NCBI RefSeq assembly: GCF_900167465.1
Contig: NZ_FUWR01000002.1
Location: 62,001 to 126,000 of the forward strand
Source of the DNA: Trichlorobacter thiogenes
Lineage (GTDB): Bacteria; Desulfobacterota; Desulfuromonadia; Geobacterales; Pseudopelobacteraceae
Direction: 5' to 3'
DNA length: 64,000 bases
Below, piece after piece: positions 33,180-41,632 of this stretch. A program made the translations under genes and the position numbers. The notes under the pieces are model-generated. The model was given only the letters and a program-made list of their open reading frames with translations, made no database searches and was not told where the DNA came from. Position 1 is the stretch's first letter; every line of letters starts with the position of its first letter.

Positions 33180-34118
33180 ATGAGTAGATTAGTCAATCAG
33201 ACCGCCATCATCGGTGCCGGGGCGCTGGGTGCAACCTATGGCAGCCTGCTTTATGCCATGGATCCGGCATCAGTCTGCCTGATTGCATCGGATGAACGCT
33301 ATAACCGGTTGCAGCAGGATGGCGTCACGGTCAATGGCATTACCTCTCGCATCACGGTGCTGCGCCCGGAAGAGGCAACCCCTGTTGATCTTCTGATCGT
33401 GGCGGTCAAGTATCATCACCTTGATCAGGCCATAGCTGAGATAAAACAGGCTGTTGGACCTGCCACCATCATCCTCTCGGTGATGAATGGCATTGACAGC
33501 GAAGAACGCATCGGTGCGGTCTATGGCATGGACAAACTTCTCTATGGCCTGACCCTGGGGATTGATGCGGTCAGGGAACACAACGCTGTAACCTACAGTA
33601 ATCTGGGACGTGTGCTTTTCGGAGAAAGGCAGAACAGCACACTGACTGATCGGGTCAAACAGGTTCGTGATCTTTTTACCAGGGCTGCAATAGCCCATGA
33701 GATCCCGCTGGATATGCTGCGCAGCCTCTGGTTCAAGTATATGATCAACGTGGGGGTAAATCAGGTCTCTGCTGTGATGGGCCTGACCTACGGCGCTATC
33801 CGTGCCTCAAGCGAGGCAAAGCAACTGATGGATGCAGCCATGGGTGAGGTGATCAGCCTTGCCCAAGCCATGCAGATAGATCTTGCTGAACAGGATATTG
33901 CGGCATGGTACAAGGTTCTTGAAACCCTGGGGGATGCCAGCAAGACCTCTATGCTGCAGGATGTGGAGGCTGGCCGCAAGACCGAGGTGGAGATGCTGGC
34001 AGGAACCGCCATCGCTCTGGGCAGGCAGCACGGTATCCCAACTCCGGTGAATCAACGGCTCTTTGATGAGCTACAGCGGATTGAGGCGGGCTACCTGAAG
34101 CATTCCCCGATGATGTAA
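33180..34118 (+). CDS. panE: Ketopantoate reductase family protein
   Basis: A 312-residue NADPH-dependent 2-dehydropantoate 2-reductase (ketopantoate to pantoate in coenzyme A synthesis). The N-terminal dinucleotide motif IGAGALGATYGS is at residues 11-22, and the family motifs VAVKYHHLDQAI, NGIDSEERI, LRSLWFKYMINVGVNQVSAV (with catalytic Lys and Asn) and PTPVNQRLFDELQ are visible. The start codon has no strong ribosome binding site. It begins 17 bases after lipA on the same strand, so it may be read together with it. The symbol is by family; paralogues with other roles exist. Confidence 0.88.
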   Translation: MSRLVNQTAIIGAGALGATYGSLLYAMDPASVCLIASDERYNRLQQDGVTVNGITSRITVLRPEEATPVDLLIVAVKYHHLDQAIAEIKQAVGPATIILSVMNGIDSEERIGAVYGMDKLLYGLTLGIDAVREHNAVTYSNLGRVLFGERQNSTLTDRVKQVRDLFTRAAIAHEIPLDMLRSLWFKYMINVGVNQVSAVMGLTYGAIRASSEAKQLMDAAMGEVISLAQAMQIDLAEQDIAAWYKVLETLGDASKTSMLQDVEAGRKTEVEMLAGTAIALGRQHGIPTPVNQRLFDELQRIEAGYLKHSPMM

Positions 34119-34198
34119 AGCGGTCTGATTGAGAGGGACGCTTACGGATTACAGTTGTTTGAATACTATGGCTACATTTTTGCGCGAAAGGATATCCC

Positions 34199-36976
34199 AT
34201 GGCTAAAAGGAAATCTGCCGGTGGTGGTATTGCGATTGTAGGACTTATCATTATAGCTTTACTGGCAAAATACTGGTATTTAGTCGTTGCTGGTGGCGTC
34301 GTTGTCTTGGCGGCTTGGGGCATTGCAAAAATAATCCAAAATCAGTCAACGCCTAAAACATCTGTGAAAAGGTCTGAAGCCAGAAACGAGATCGTCTCAG
34401 GGAAAGTGATTGAGACTCCTAGACAAAATGCTAAATGTGCATTTTGTAATACCGTCGGTTTGCATCCGATTCTTAAAATTACTGAAAAAACAATTGATTG
34501 CAAGTGCTTCGCCTGCGGTAAAAACTTCTTTGTATTTAAAACAGATAGTAATCAAATCAATACAAACACCCTGTCTGTCATGGTACCAGACATTTCAAGG
34601 TATGAACCAATTCAAAGAAATTCTGTAACTACTGAAAACCAGCCATCCCCTAAAACGCCAGAGCCCCCTCCTGAAACGAAAAATTTAACAGTTCCTACCG
34701 TATTTACAGAGGCACCTAAACAAAATACAAAATGTGCATTTTGTAATGCCGTCGGCTTGCATCAGATTCTTAAAATCACTGAAAAAACAATCGATTGCAA
34801 GTGCTTTGTCTGCGGCAAAAACTTCTTTATCTTCAAAACAGATAGTGGTCGAATCTTCACCGATTCTCCAGATCCAAGTCGTACCGTTTCTTCTGAGACA
34901 ATTTGGGTGCCTTATGGAAGAACGTTTCAACATGCAGGATATACTATTCCCGGTGGACTCATTTACTTGGGTACTGGTTTGAAATCGATTCAGGGGTGGG
35001 GCGAAGAGCCAGCTCTGATTGACCCCACTCTCGCTGTTGACAGTACCCATCCTGACAGGGAAGGCTTGAATATGAGTTATTGGCCTTCTTATTCACAGAT
35101 TTCACCGGCATCACGTGCTGGTTTTCTTGAATGGCTTTCCAGTGGACGGAAAGATCCAAAAATCTGTATTGGTTATGTATTTATCTATTTCTATGGTCTG
35201 GAAAGACGCGCCTTGGCTGATGCTAAAGAGTCCGTTGCTGCGCGTAATGATCTGCCTGTAATTATGGAGGAAGTGAAACGTCTTCTGTCCATATACGGGG
35301 GCAATAATTCTTTTAAGGGGTATGCCAGCAGGTTTATGGATCTCTTGCAGGTCTTACAAACTTCCGTGCCACTCTATCGTGCCTCCCCGCAGATTGAGTA
35401 TGTTCCCTGGGAGATCCCATTGACCCTCAAGGTTGCTCTTGGCCAAATAGCACGTGACGGCATCCCCCTGCCAGCTGAATGGGCACTGGCATGGGCGGCG
35501 AATGATCCGTCAATGCCTCGCAGAATGCCGCTCCAACGTTGTCCTGAGGAATTCGGTGAGCTGTTTAAAATACGCTATGTTAATACATTCGGCGAAGGTC
35601 TTAAGCTGAAAGTGAACAAGACTCTCATCAAGGCTGGTTATCGTCCGGCAAGCTCTTCTTTTGGCGGCTATGTTGAGACTTCAGTGTCAGACCTCCCGGA
35701 CATTACTCGTCTTACCGGCCCATCTTCAAAAATAAGTGACATTGTAACCATCTGCACTGACGAACTTGAAGGGTACAGCCGCTATCTTGGTAGGAATCCT
35801 GATGGTAGAAGTTCGATAGAAGCAACCTCATATCTCCCCCACCAGCTTTTAAATAAATATGCAGGCAAAGAATTTCAAAATCTTTACCGTTGGCTGGCTA
35901 GAACATTTTTTTTGGATGCTCCTTTGCCAGTATCCTTCTCCACTCTACTGGAGCAGATACCATCAATCAAGCCGGATGGCTTCGGCAAGAAAGAGGCAAC
36001 AGCCGTTGCCAGTCTGCTTGGCAAGATGAATATTGGCATCGAGCCGGACCCTCGTTTTGTCAATTTTATCCCGAAACCAGAACAGCAGGTTGTTCTCTTT
36101 AGGATCAGCGATAATGCTCCAAATTCGTCCTCAGCAGAATACTCTGCTGCAACCGTGGTGTTACATCTCGCTTCTGCTGTAGCTGCTGCAGATGGAACGG
36201 TGGATGTAAATGAAGAACGCCATCTTCTGGAACATCTTGAATCGTGGCTTCATTTGTCCGCTGATGAAAAATCACGGTTACAGGCACATACCCAGTGGCT
36301 TCTGTCGTCTTTTCCCGGCATGAATGGCGTCAAAAAACGGATTGAGCTGCTTAAACAGGATCAGCGGGAGTCGCTAGGGCGATTCCTTGTCGGTGTTGCA
36401 CAGTCTGACGGTTACATTGATCCGGCTGAACTGAAAATGCTTACGAAGATTTATGAACTGCTTGGATTGGATACCCAGAGTCTCTATAGCCATGCCCATG
36501 CCGCCGCCGTTGGGCCGGTCACCGTTCAGGCCGCTGATTTTACAAAGCCACAAGGATATGTCATCCCGTCGCCACCGCAAAAAACAGTTGAGGGAATCTC
36601 TTTGGATATGGACAGCATCAGGGCAAAACTTGCGGAAACTGTCGCCGTTTCTGACATGCTAAAAAATATTTTTACTGAAGAGAGTTTGACGCAGCCACCG
36701 GCGACTGCTTCTAAGTCGATTGTTTCAGATGTTACCATTGCCGGGCTTGATACTGAATCATTTGCATTCATGCAGGTGCTGGCTTCTAAGTTGGTTTGGG
36801 CGCGAGATGAGTTGGAAAAGCTGGCTGCTGACTACAACCTGATGTTGGATGGTACTCTTGATAGTATCAATGATGCTTCTTTTGACCATTTTGGCGGACC
36901 GTTTTTTGAAGGTGACGACCCCATTGAAATTGATCCTGAGATGGTGAATAGATTGGAAGGTGTTGGGGCTGTCTAA
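34199..36976 (+). CDS. Membrane-anchored zinc-ribbon/TerB_N-TerB-TerB_C protein
   Basis: A 925-residue protein. Residues 11-47 hold one or two hydrophobic segments (IAIVGLIIIALLAKYWYLVV, VVVLAAWGIAKI), so it is probably membrane-anchored. Two near-identical zinc ribbons follow (Cys80, 83, 101, 103, 106 and Cys179, 182, 200, 202, 205), then a TerB_N region (about 235-440: IPGGLIYLGTGL, MSYWPSYSQISPASRAGFLEWLSSGR), a TerB domain (about 652-765, with AAADGTVDVNE and SDGYIDPAE) and a TerB_C region (about 800-920, ending ...DGTLDSINDASFDHFGG). TerB_N/TerB_C proteins are known to occur beside helicases and ATPases in predicted stress or DNA-processing systems. It heads a four-gene unit; AAAGGAT lies 6 bases before the ATG. 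Sequence is AT-richer than its neighbours. Confidence 0.85.
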   Translation: MAKRKSAGGGIAIVGLIIIALLAKYWYLVVAGGVVVLAAWGIAKIIQNQSTPKTSVKRSEARNEIVSGKVIETPRQNAKCAFCNTVGLHPILKITEKTIDCKCFACGKNFFVFKTDSNQINTNTLSVMVPDISRYEPIQRNSVTTENQPSPKTPEPPPETKNLTVPTVFTEAPKQNTKCAFCNAVGLHQILKITEKTIDCKCFVCGKNFFIFKTDSGRIFTDSPDPSRTVSSETIWVPYGRTFQHAGYTIPGGLIYLGTGLKSIQGWGEEPALIDPTLAVDSTHPDREGLNMSYWPSYSQISPASRAGFLEWLSSGRKDPKICIGYVFIYFYGLERRALADAKESVAARNDLPVIMEEVKRLLSIYGGNNSFKGYASRFMDLLQVLQTSVPLYRASPQIEYVPWEIPLTLKVALGQIARDGIPLPAEWALAWAANDPSMPRRMPLQRCPEEFGELFKIRYVNTFGEGLKLKVNKTLIKAGYRPASSSFGGYVETSVSDLPDITRLTGPSSKISDIVTICTDELEGYSRYLGRNPDGRSSIEATSYLPHQLLNKYAGKEFQNLYRWLARTFFLDAPLPVSFSTLLEQIPSIKPDGFGKKEATAVASLLGKMNIGIEPDPRFVNFIPKPEQQVVLFRISDNAPNSSSAEYSAATVVLHLASAVAAADGTVDVNEERHLLEHLESWLHLSADEKSRLQAHTQWLLSSFPGMNGVKKRIELLKQDQRESLGRFLVGVAQSDGYIDPAELKMLTKIYELLGLDTQSLYSHAHAAAVGPVTVQAADFTKPQGYVIPSPPQKTVEGISLDMDSIRAKLAETVAVSDMLKNIFTEESLTQPPATASKSIVSDVTIAGLDTESFAFMQVLASKLVWARDELEKLAADYNLMLDGTLDSINDASFDHFGGPFFEGDDPIEIDPEMVNRLEGVGAV

Positions 36977-37038
36977 TGTCTTGAATACACATAAATCTCT
37001 CATTGACTCTGCACCAACCAATGGAAGGAACTGAAACC

Positions 37039-37881
37039 ATGCAAATCCAACCGGCACTTTTTGAAACCCACCAGATCCGTCGCATCTATGATGAGGAAAC
37101 CGAAATCTGGTGGTTTTCGGTGGTGGATATCATTCAGGTGCTGACTCAGCAATCTGATTATCAAACTGCTCGAAAGTATTGGAATAAGCTAAAAGAGAGG
37201 CTTGGTAGGGAAGGAAATCAGTCGGTGACAAATTGTCACCGACTGAAATTACCTGCTGCTGATGGCAAAAACTATCTTACGGATGTTGCTACCGCCGAAA
37301 CCTTGTTGCGTCTGGTGCAGTCTGTTCCTAGCCCGAAAGCTGAGCCGATCAAGCTCTGGTTGGCCAAGGTCGGTTACGAGCGTATGCAGGAGCTGGCTGA
37401 TCCAGCATTGTCTTTGAACCGCGCCCGTGAAACCTGGCAGAAGCACGGGCGCAGTGAAAAGTGGATTCAACAGCGTATGACCGGTCAGGAAACACGTAAC
37501 AAGCTGACTGATTACTGGGCAAACCATGACATCAAGAAGGGTGAGGAGTTTGCGATTCTTACCAACATCATTCATCAGGAGTGGTCAGGGGTGAGTGTGA
37601 AAGACCACAAAGAGATGAAAGGCTTGCAGAGTCAGAATCTGCGCGACCACATGAACGAAGCTGAATTGATTTTTACTGCGTTGGCGGAATTATCAACCCG
37701 CCAGATCGCTGAAACAGATGACGCAACCGGTCTGGTTGAAAACAAGGTAGCGGCCACAAAGGGTGGGGCAATTGCCAAGCAGGCACGTAAGGCTCTGGAG
37801 GCTAAGACCGGCAAAAGTGTGGTGACGGGTGATAGCTTTCTACCGTCTGGCAAAACATCGCGCAGCAAGAAGGTAAAGTAA
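37039..37881 (+). CDS. BRO family / DinD-like protein
   Basis: A 280-residue protein. The N-terminal 100 residues (HQIRRIYDEETEIWWFSVVDIIQVL...KYWNKLKERL) form a BRO-N-like DNA-binding domain, followed by the DNA-damage-inducible protein D type C-terminal half (ETRNKLTDYW, QEWSGVSVKDHKEMKGLQSQNLRDHM). DinD-type proteins are induced by SOS in E. coli; no LexA-type box was found upstream here. The frame opens at 37003 (TTG), but the ATG at 37039 with AAGGAA about 9 bases upstream fits better. It lies between the TerB gene and the BrxD-like ATPase, all reading the same way, and may be the regulator of that set. Confidence 0.8.
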   Translation: MQIQPALFETHQIRRIYDEETEIWWFSVVDIIQVLTQQSDYQTARKYWNKLKERLGREGNQSVTNCHRLKLPAADGKNYLTDVATAETLLRLVQSVPSPKAEPIKLWLAKVGYERMQELADPALSLNRARETWQKHGRSEKWIQQRMTGQETRNKLTDYWANHDIKKGEEFAILTNIIHQEWSGVSVKDHKEMKGLQSQNLRDHMNEAELIFTALAELSTRQIAETDDATGLVENKVAATKGGAIAKQARKALEAKTGKSVVTGDSFLPSGKTSRSKKVK

Positions 37882-37937
37882 GTTGTGGGGCGGCTGACGC
37901 CTCGATACCGAATAAATATTGCTAAGGAGATAACGGC

Positions 37938-39284
37938 ATGACTACCCCAATCCGTCCCAAAGACCGGGATGCTGTCATTCAATCATTACGTGCGGGTGTG
38001 GTACCCCGTACCGGCCAGCACCTTATCCAGGTTGGGCGGGTAAATGAGATTGCTGCCCTTATTAAAGACATTGAACGGATCGCAGATAATGGTTCTGGTA
38101 TCCGTTTTGTCATCGGAGAATACGGCTCCGGCAAGACGTTCTTTCTGAATCTTATCAGGGCAATTGCCCTTGAGAAACGGCTGGTTACTGCCCATGCGGA
38201 CTTGAACCCTGACAGACGTCTTCACGCTACCGGTGGGCAGGCGCGCTCACTGTATGCGGAGATGATGCGCAATATTTCAACCCGTTCAAAGCCGGACGGT
38301 GGAGCAATGCAATCTATTGTGGAACGGTTTGTTACGGAGGCGCTTAAAGAGTCTAAAGCCACCGGTAAAAATGCAGAGGCAGTTATTCATGAAAAACTGG
38401 AGTTTCTTTCTGAAATGGTGGGAGGCTATGATTTCGCCCATGTTATCGCCGCATACTGGAAAGGACACGACGCAGGGAACGAGCAGTTAAAAGCGGATGC
38501 AATCCGTTGGCTTCGTGCAGAGTTCACTACTAAAACCGATGCTCGTAATGCACTTGGCGTGCGGACCATCATTGATGACGGTACTTTTTATGACCACCTA
38601 AAGTTGATGTCCAGGTTTGTGAGGCTTGCCGGATTTGAGGGGATGCTGATCTGTCTGGATGAACTGGTAAACCTGTATAAATTATCGAATGTTCAAGCCC
38701 GAAATTCAAACTATGAGCAGATTTTGCGGATACTGAACGATTCCTTGCAGGGTACTGCTGTTGGGCTTGGTTTTATCATGGGCGGGACACCAGACTTTCT
38801 TATGGATACGCGACGGGGGCTTTACAGCTATTCGGCGCTTCAATCCCGTCTTGCTGAAAATACCTTTGCCGTTAAAGGATTGGTAGATTACAGCGGACCT
38901 GTTTTGCGTCTGAGCAATTTGAGCCCTGAAGATTTCTATATCCTGCTGGGAAAAATCAGGCATGTCTTTGCCTATGGAAAAACCGACGACTACCTTATTC
39001 CTGATGAAGTCCTCAAAGCCTTTATGGAGCATTGCTCCAAAAAAATCGGAGATGCCTATTTCAGGACTCCGCGCAATACAATTACCAGTTTTGTCAACCT
39101 CCTTTCGGTTCTGGAGCAAAACCGTCAAATAACGTGGCAGGATATTCTTGGAACAGTGGATATCAGGCCGGATGTCAATCCTGATTTGGACTTTACTCCT
39201 GAAGAGACGGTAGCTGCCAGTTCACAGGCGTCTCTGATAATGCCTGCTGATGACGAGGATAGTCTTGCATCCTTCAAACTCTGA
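37938..39284 (+). CDS. BrxD-like ATP-binding protein (DUF2791 family)
   Basis: A 448-residue P-loop ATPase of the BrxD/DUF2791 type. Walker A is GEYGSGKT (60-67) and Walker B is MLICLDE (236-242); a conserved entry motif VGRVNEIAALIKDIE (32-46) precedes them, and FYILLGKIRHVFAYG with TPRNTITSFVNLLSVLE lies near the C-terminal side. BrxD is the ATPase of BREX type 2 systems and is paired there with the helicase BrxHI; the same pairing follows here. AAGGAGA is 8 bases before the ATG, and the end overlaps the helicase gene by about 35 bases. AT-rich codon choice suggests a different origin from flanking genes. Confidence 0.85.
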   Translation: MTTPIRPKDRDAVIQSLRAGVVPRTGQHLIQVGRVNEIAALIKDIERIADNGSGIRFVIGEYGSGKTFFLNLIRAIALEKRLVTAHADLNPDRRLHATGGQARSLYAEMMRNISTRSKPDGGAMQSIVERFVTEALKESKATGKNAEAVIHEKLEFLSEMVGGYDFAHVIAAYWKGHDAGNEQLKADAIRWLRAEFTTKTDARNALGVRTIIDDGTFYDHLKLMSRFVRLAGFEGMLICLDELVNLYKLSNVQARNSNYEQILRILNDSLQGTAVGLGFIMGGTPDFLMDTRRGLYSYSALQSRLAENTFAVKGLVDYSGPVLRLSNLSPEDFYILLGKIRHVFAYGKTDDYLIPDEVLKAFMEHCSKKIGDAYFRTPRNTITSFVNLLSVLEQNRQITWQDILGTVDIRPDVNPDLDFTPEETVAASSQASLIMPADDEDSLASFKL

Positions 39285-41475
39285 GGAATCACAAGCTTTT
39301 TTTCTGCTCGATGAAAAGATCCGTCGATGGGTCTGGGAGCAGGGATGGACGGTCTTGCGGGATGCACAGGAACGGGCAGTTGCCCCGATTCTTGCCGGTG
39401 ATACTGATGTAATTATTGCGGCGGCAACGGCAGCAGGTAAAACTGAAGCCGCGTTTCTCCCCATCTGCTCAAAACTACTGTCAAAGGAAAACCAGAATTC
39501 CTGTGTTGTCTACCTTAGTCCTCTGAAGGCGCTTATTAATGATCAGTTTTCCCGAATGGAACAGTTGTGCGAGCGCCTGGATATCGCCGTGCATCCATGG
39601 CATGGCGATATCTCTGGTAGCAAAAAAAGCAGATTTCTTAAGAAGCCAAACGGTATTCTCCTGATTACCCCTGAATCTGTCGAATCACTCTTCGTTAATC
39701 ATGGTAACGCCATTCCCCAGCTTTTTGAAAATCTTCTGTACATTGTCGTCGATGAACTTCATTCCTTCATTGGTTCTGAGCGGGGCCAGCAGTTACAATC
39801 GCTGCTTCATCGGATTGAATGTGCTATCAAGCGGAAAGTCCCGCGCATTGGATTGAGCGCAACCATTGGCGATATGCAACTTGCATCACAATTTTTGAGA
39901 CCTGATGGCGTTAGTGAGACAGAAATGATTGTTTCAACGACCACTGGTCAGGAACTTCAGTTGCTTCTGAAGGGATATCTTCAGAAGCAACCGCCCTTGG
40001 TGCTGGCAGGAGAGGCCGAAGCAGACCTACAGCCGGATGGTAGTTTGCTTGATATAGGTGACAATCTTTTTAAAACTCTGCGCGGAAGCAGCAATCTGAT
40101 TTTTGCCAATAGTCGAAATAGAGTGGAGTTCTTTGCCGACCTACTGCGGAAACGGTGTGTGGAACAGCAACTACCAAATGAATTTTGGCCACATCATGGC
40201 AGCCTCTCAAAAGAACTGCGTGAAGATGCGGAAGCGGCAATTAAAGATAAGTCTTGCCCAGTCAGTATTGTTTGTACCTCTACTTTGGAGATGGGAATAG
40301 ATATCGGTTCTGTGGCAAGCATTGCTCAGGTGGGTGTGCCACCCTCCGTTGCAAGTATGCGTCAGCGTCTTGGTCGTTCTGGAAGAAGGGATGGCGCCCC
40401 GGCTGTTCTGAGGATGTATATTCAGGAGGATGCATTAACAGAAAAATCTGACCTTGCTGACTGTCTTCGTGCCGGTCTGGTACAGACCGTTGCCATGGTC
40501 AGGCTCTTGCTGGAAAAATGGTATGAACCACCTCCTGCTGGTGGCCTGCATTTGTCAACTCTTGTTCAGCAGATGCTGTCATTGATTGCCCAGTGTGGCG
40601 GGGTTACTGCTGTGCAGGCGTACAATGTCCTGTGTAAAAATGGTCCCTTTTCACTTGTTGGTCAGCAGATGTTTACTGCGTTTTTGAGAAACCTAGGTGA
40701 ACAGCGTCTTATCATGCAGGCAAGCGATGGTTTGCTCTTGCATGGGCAGATCGGAGAACGAATCGTTAATCACTATTCGTTTTATACTGCATTCTCAACT
40801 GTAGAGGAGTACCGCTTGGTGTCTGGCGACAGGACGCTTGGTACACTTCCGATTGATCGGCCTGTTACCGAGGGTTCTTTGCTGATCTTTGGAGGCAGGA
40901 GATGGCTTGTTGAAGAAGTGGATTCAGCCAAGAAGGTCATTGTATTGAAGCCATCAAAAGGCGGGGCACCCCCAGTTTTTGGCGGGCAGGCCGGATGGGT
41001 TCATGATCGGATCAGGCAGGAAATGTTTGTTGTTTACTCAGAAAGCCACGTCCCGACTTTTCTTGATGCCAAGGCAAAGACGCTTTTGGCGGAAGCACGG
41101 GTAAACTTCAGTCGTTTCAGTCTGGAGAGTAAGAGGATAGTGACGCAAGGCAGCACAGCGCATCTTTTCTGCTGGATGGGCGACAGGGTGCTGGACACCC
41201 TGGCGGCCATGCTCAGGTCAAAGGGGATTAAGGCCACAAATGAAGGGATTGCAATTGCTGTGTTCAATGCATCACCGGTTGAAATTCAAGACGCTTTGCG
41301 GGTTTTGCTAGCGGAAGGGAAACCTGATACTTACGAGCTGGCAAGATCAGTAGAAAACAAGGTGTGCCAAAAATACGATCTATTCTTGTCTGATGACTTA
41401 CTTAGTAGAGATTATGCCGCTTCAAAGCTTGATGCCGAAGGTGCGTATAACGCCTTGAAAAATATGCTGAATTAG
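39250..41475 (+). CDS. Lhr-like superfamily 2 helicase (BrxHI-type)
   Basis: A 741-residue DEAD/DEAH helicase. Motifs in order: Q-like entry (WTVLRDAQERAVAPI), Walker A ATAAGKTEA (59-67), Ia (LSPLKALINDQ), motif II DELH (168-171), motif III SAT (203-205), and motif VI QRLGRSGRRDG, then a winged-helix-like C-terminal part. This is the Lhr/BrxHI pattern. The start is uncertain: ATG at 39250 lies inside the end of the ATPase gene, and a TTG at 39265 with GAGG just before it is an alternative. It is the last gene of the TerB-BRO-BrxD-helicase unit, with 157 non-coding bases before the next gene. Confidence 0.88.
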   Translation: MTRIVLHPSNSEESQAFFLLDEKIRRWVWEQGWTVLRDAQERAVAPILAGDTDVIIAAATAAGKTEAAFLPICSKLLSKENQNSCVVYLSPLKALINDQFSRMEQLCERLDIAVHPWHGDISGSKKSRFLKKPNGILLITPESVESLFVNHGNAIPQLFENLLYIVVDELHSFIGSERGQQLQSLLHRIECAIKRKVPRIGLSATIGDMQLASQFLRPDGVSETEMIVSTTTGQELQLLLKGYLQKQPPLVLAGEAEADLQPDGSLLDIGDNLFKTLRGSSNLIFANSRNRVEFFADLLRKRCVEQQLPNEFWPHHGSLSKELREDAEAAIKDKSCPVSIVCTSTLEMGIDIGSVASIAQVGVPPSVASMRQRLGRSGRRDGAPAVLRMYIQEDALTEKSDLADCLRAGLVQTVAMVRLLLEKWYEPPPAGGLHLSTLVQQMLSLIAQCGGVTAVQAYNVLCKNGPFSLVGQQMFTAFLRNLGEQRLIMQASDGLLLHGQIGERIVNHYSFYTAFSTVEEYRLVSGDRTLGTLPIDRPVTEGSLLIFGGRRWLVEEVDSAKKVIVLKPSKGGAPPVFGGQAGWVHDRIRQEMFVVYSESHVPTFLDAKAKTLLAEARVNFSRFSLESKRIVTQGSTAHLFCWMGDRVLDTLAAMLRSKGIKATNEGIAIAVFNASPVEIQDALRVLLAEGKPDTYELARSVENKVCQKYDLFLSDDLLSRDYAASKLDAEGAYNALKNMLN

Positions 41476-41632
41476 GAATGTGTAGAGAAGTTTTGTTGCC
41501 AACTTCTATGGAAACACAAGACGGATTTAGGTAATGAAAAGTCAATAATCCTGTGCCTTAATTAATCCTGGAGTTCACGATATATTGTGTTGTTTTTAGG
41601 ATGATTTAGTCCGATTTTAAAGGAGTTTTATA

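Noticed and set aside
34199-41475. A complete BREX system
   Set aside because: Only the BrxD- and BrxHI-like parts are present; no PglX methylase, PglZ phosphatase-like protein or BrxC/PglY ATPase is found in or beside the cluster.
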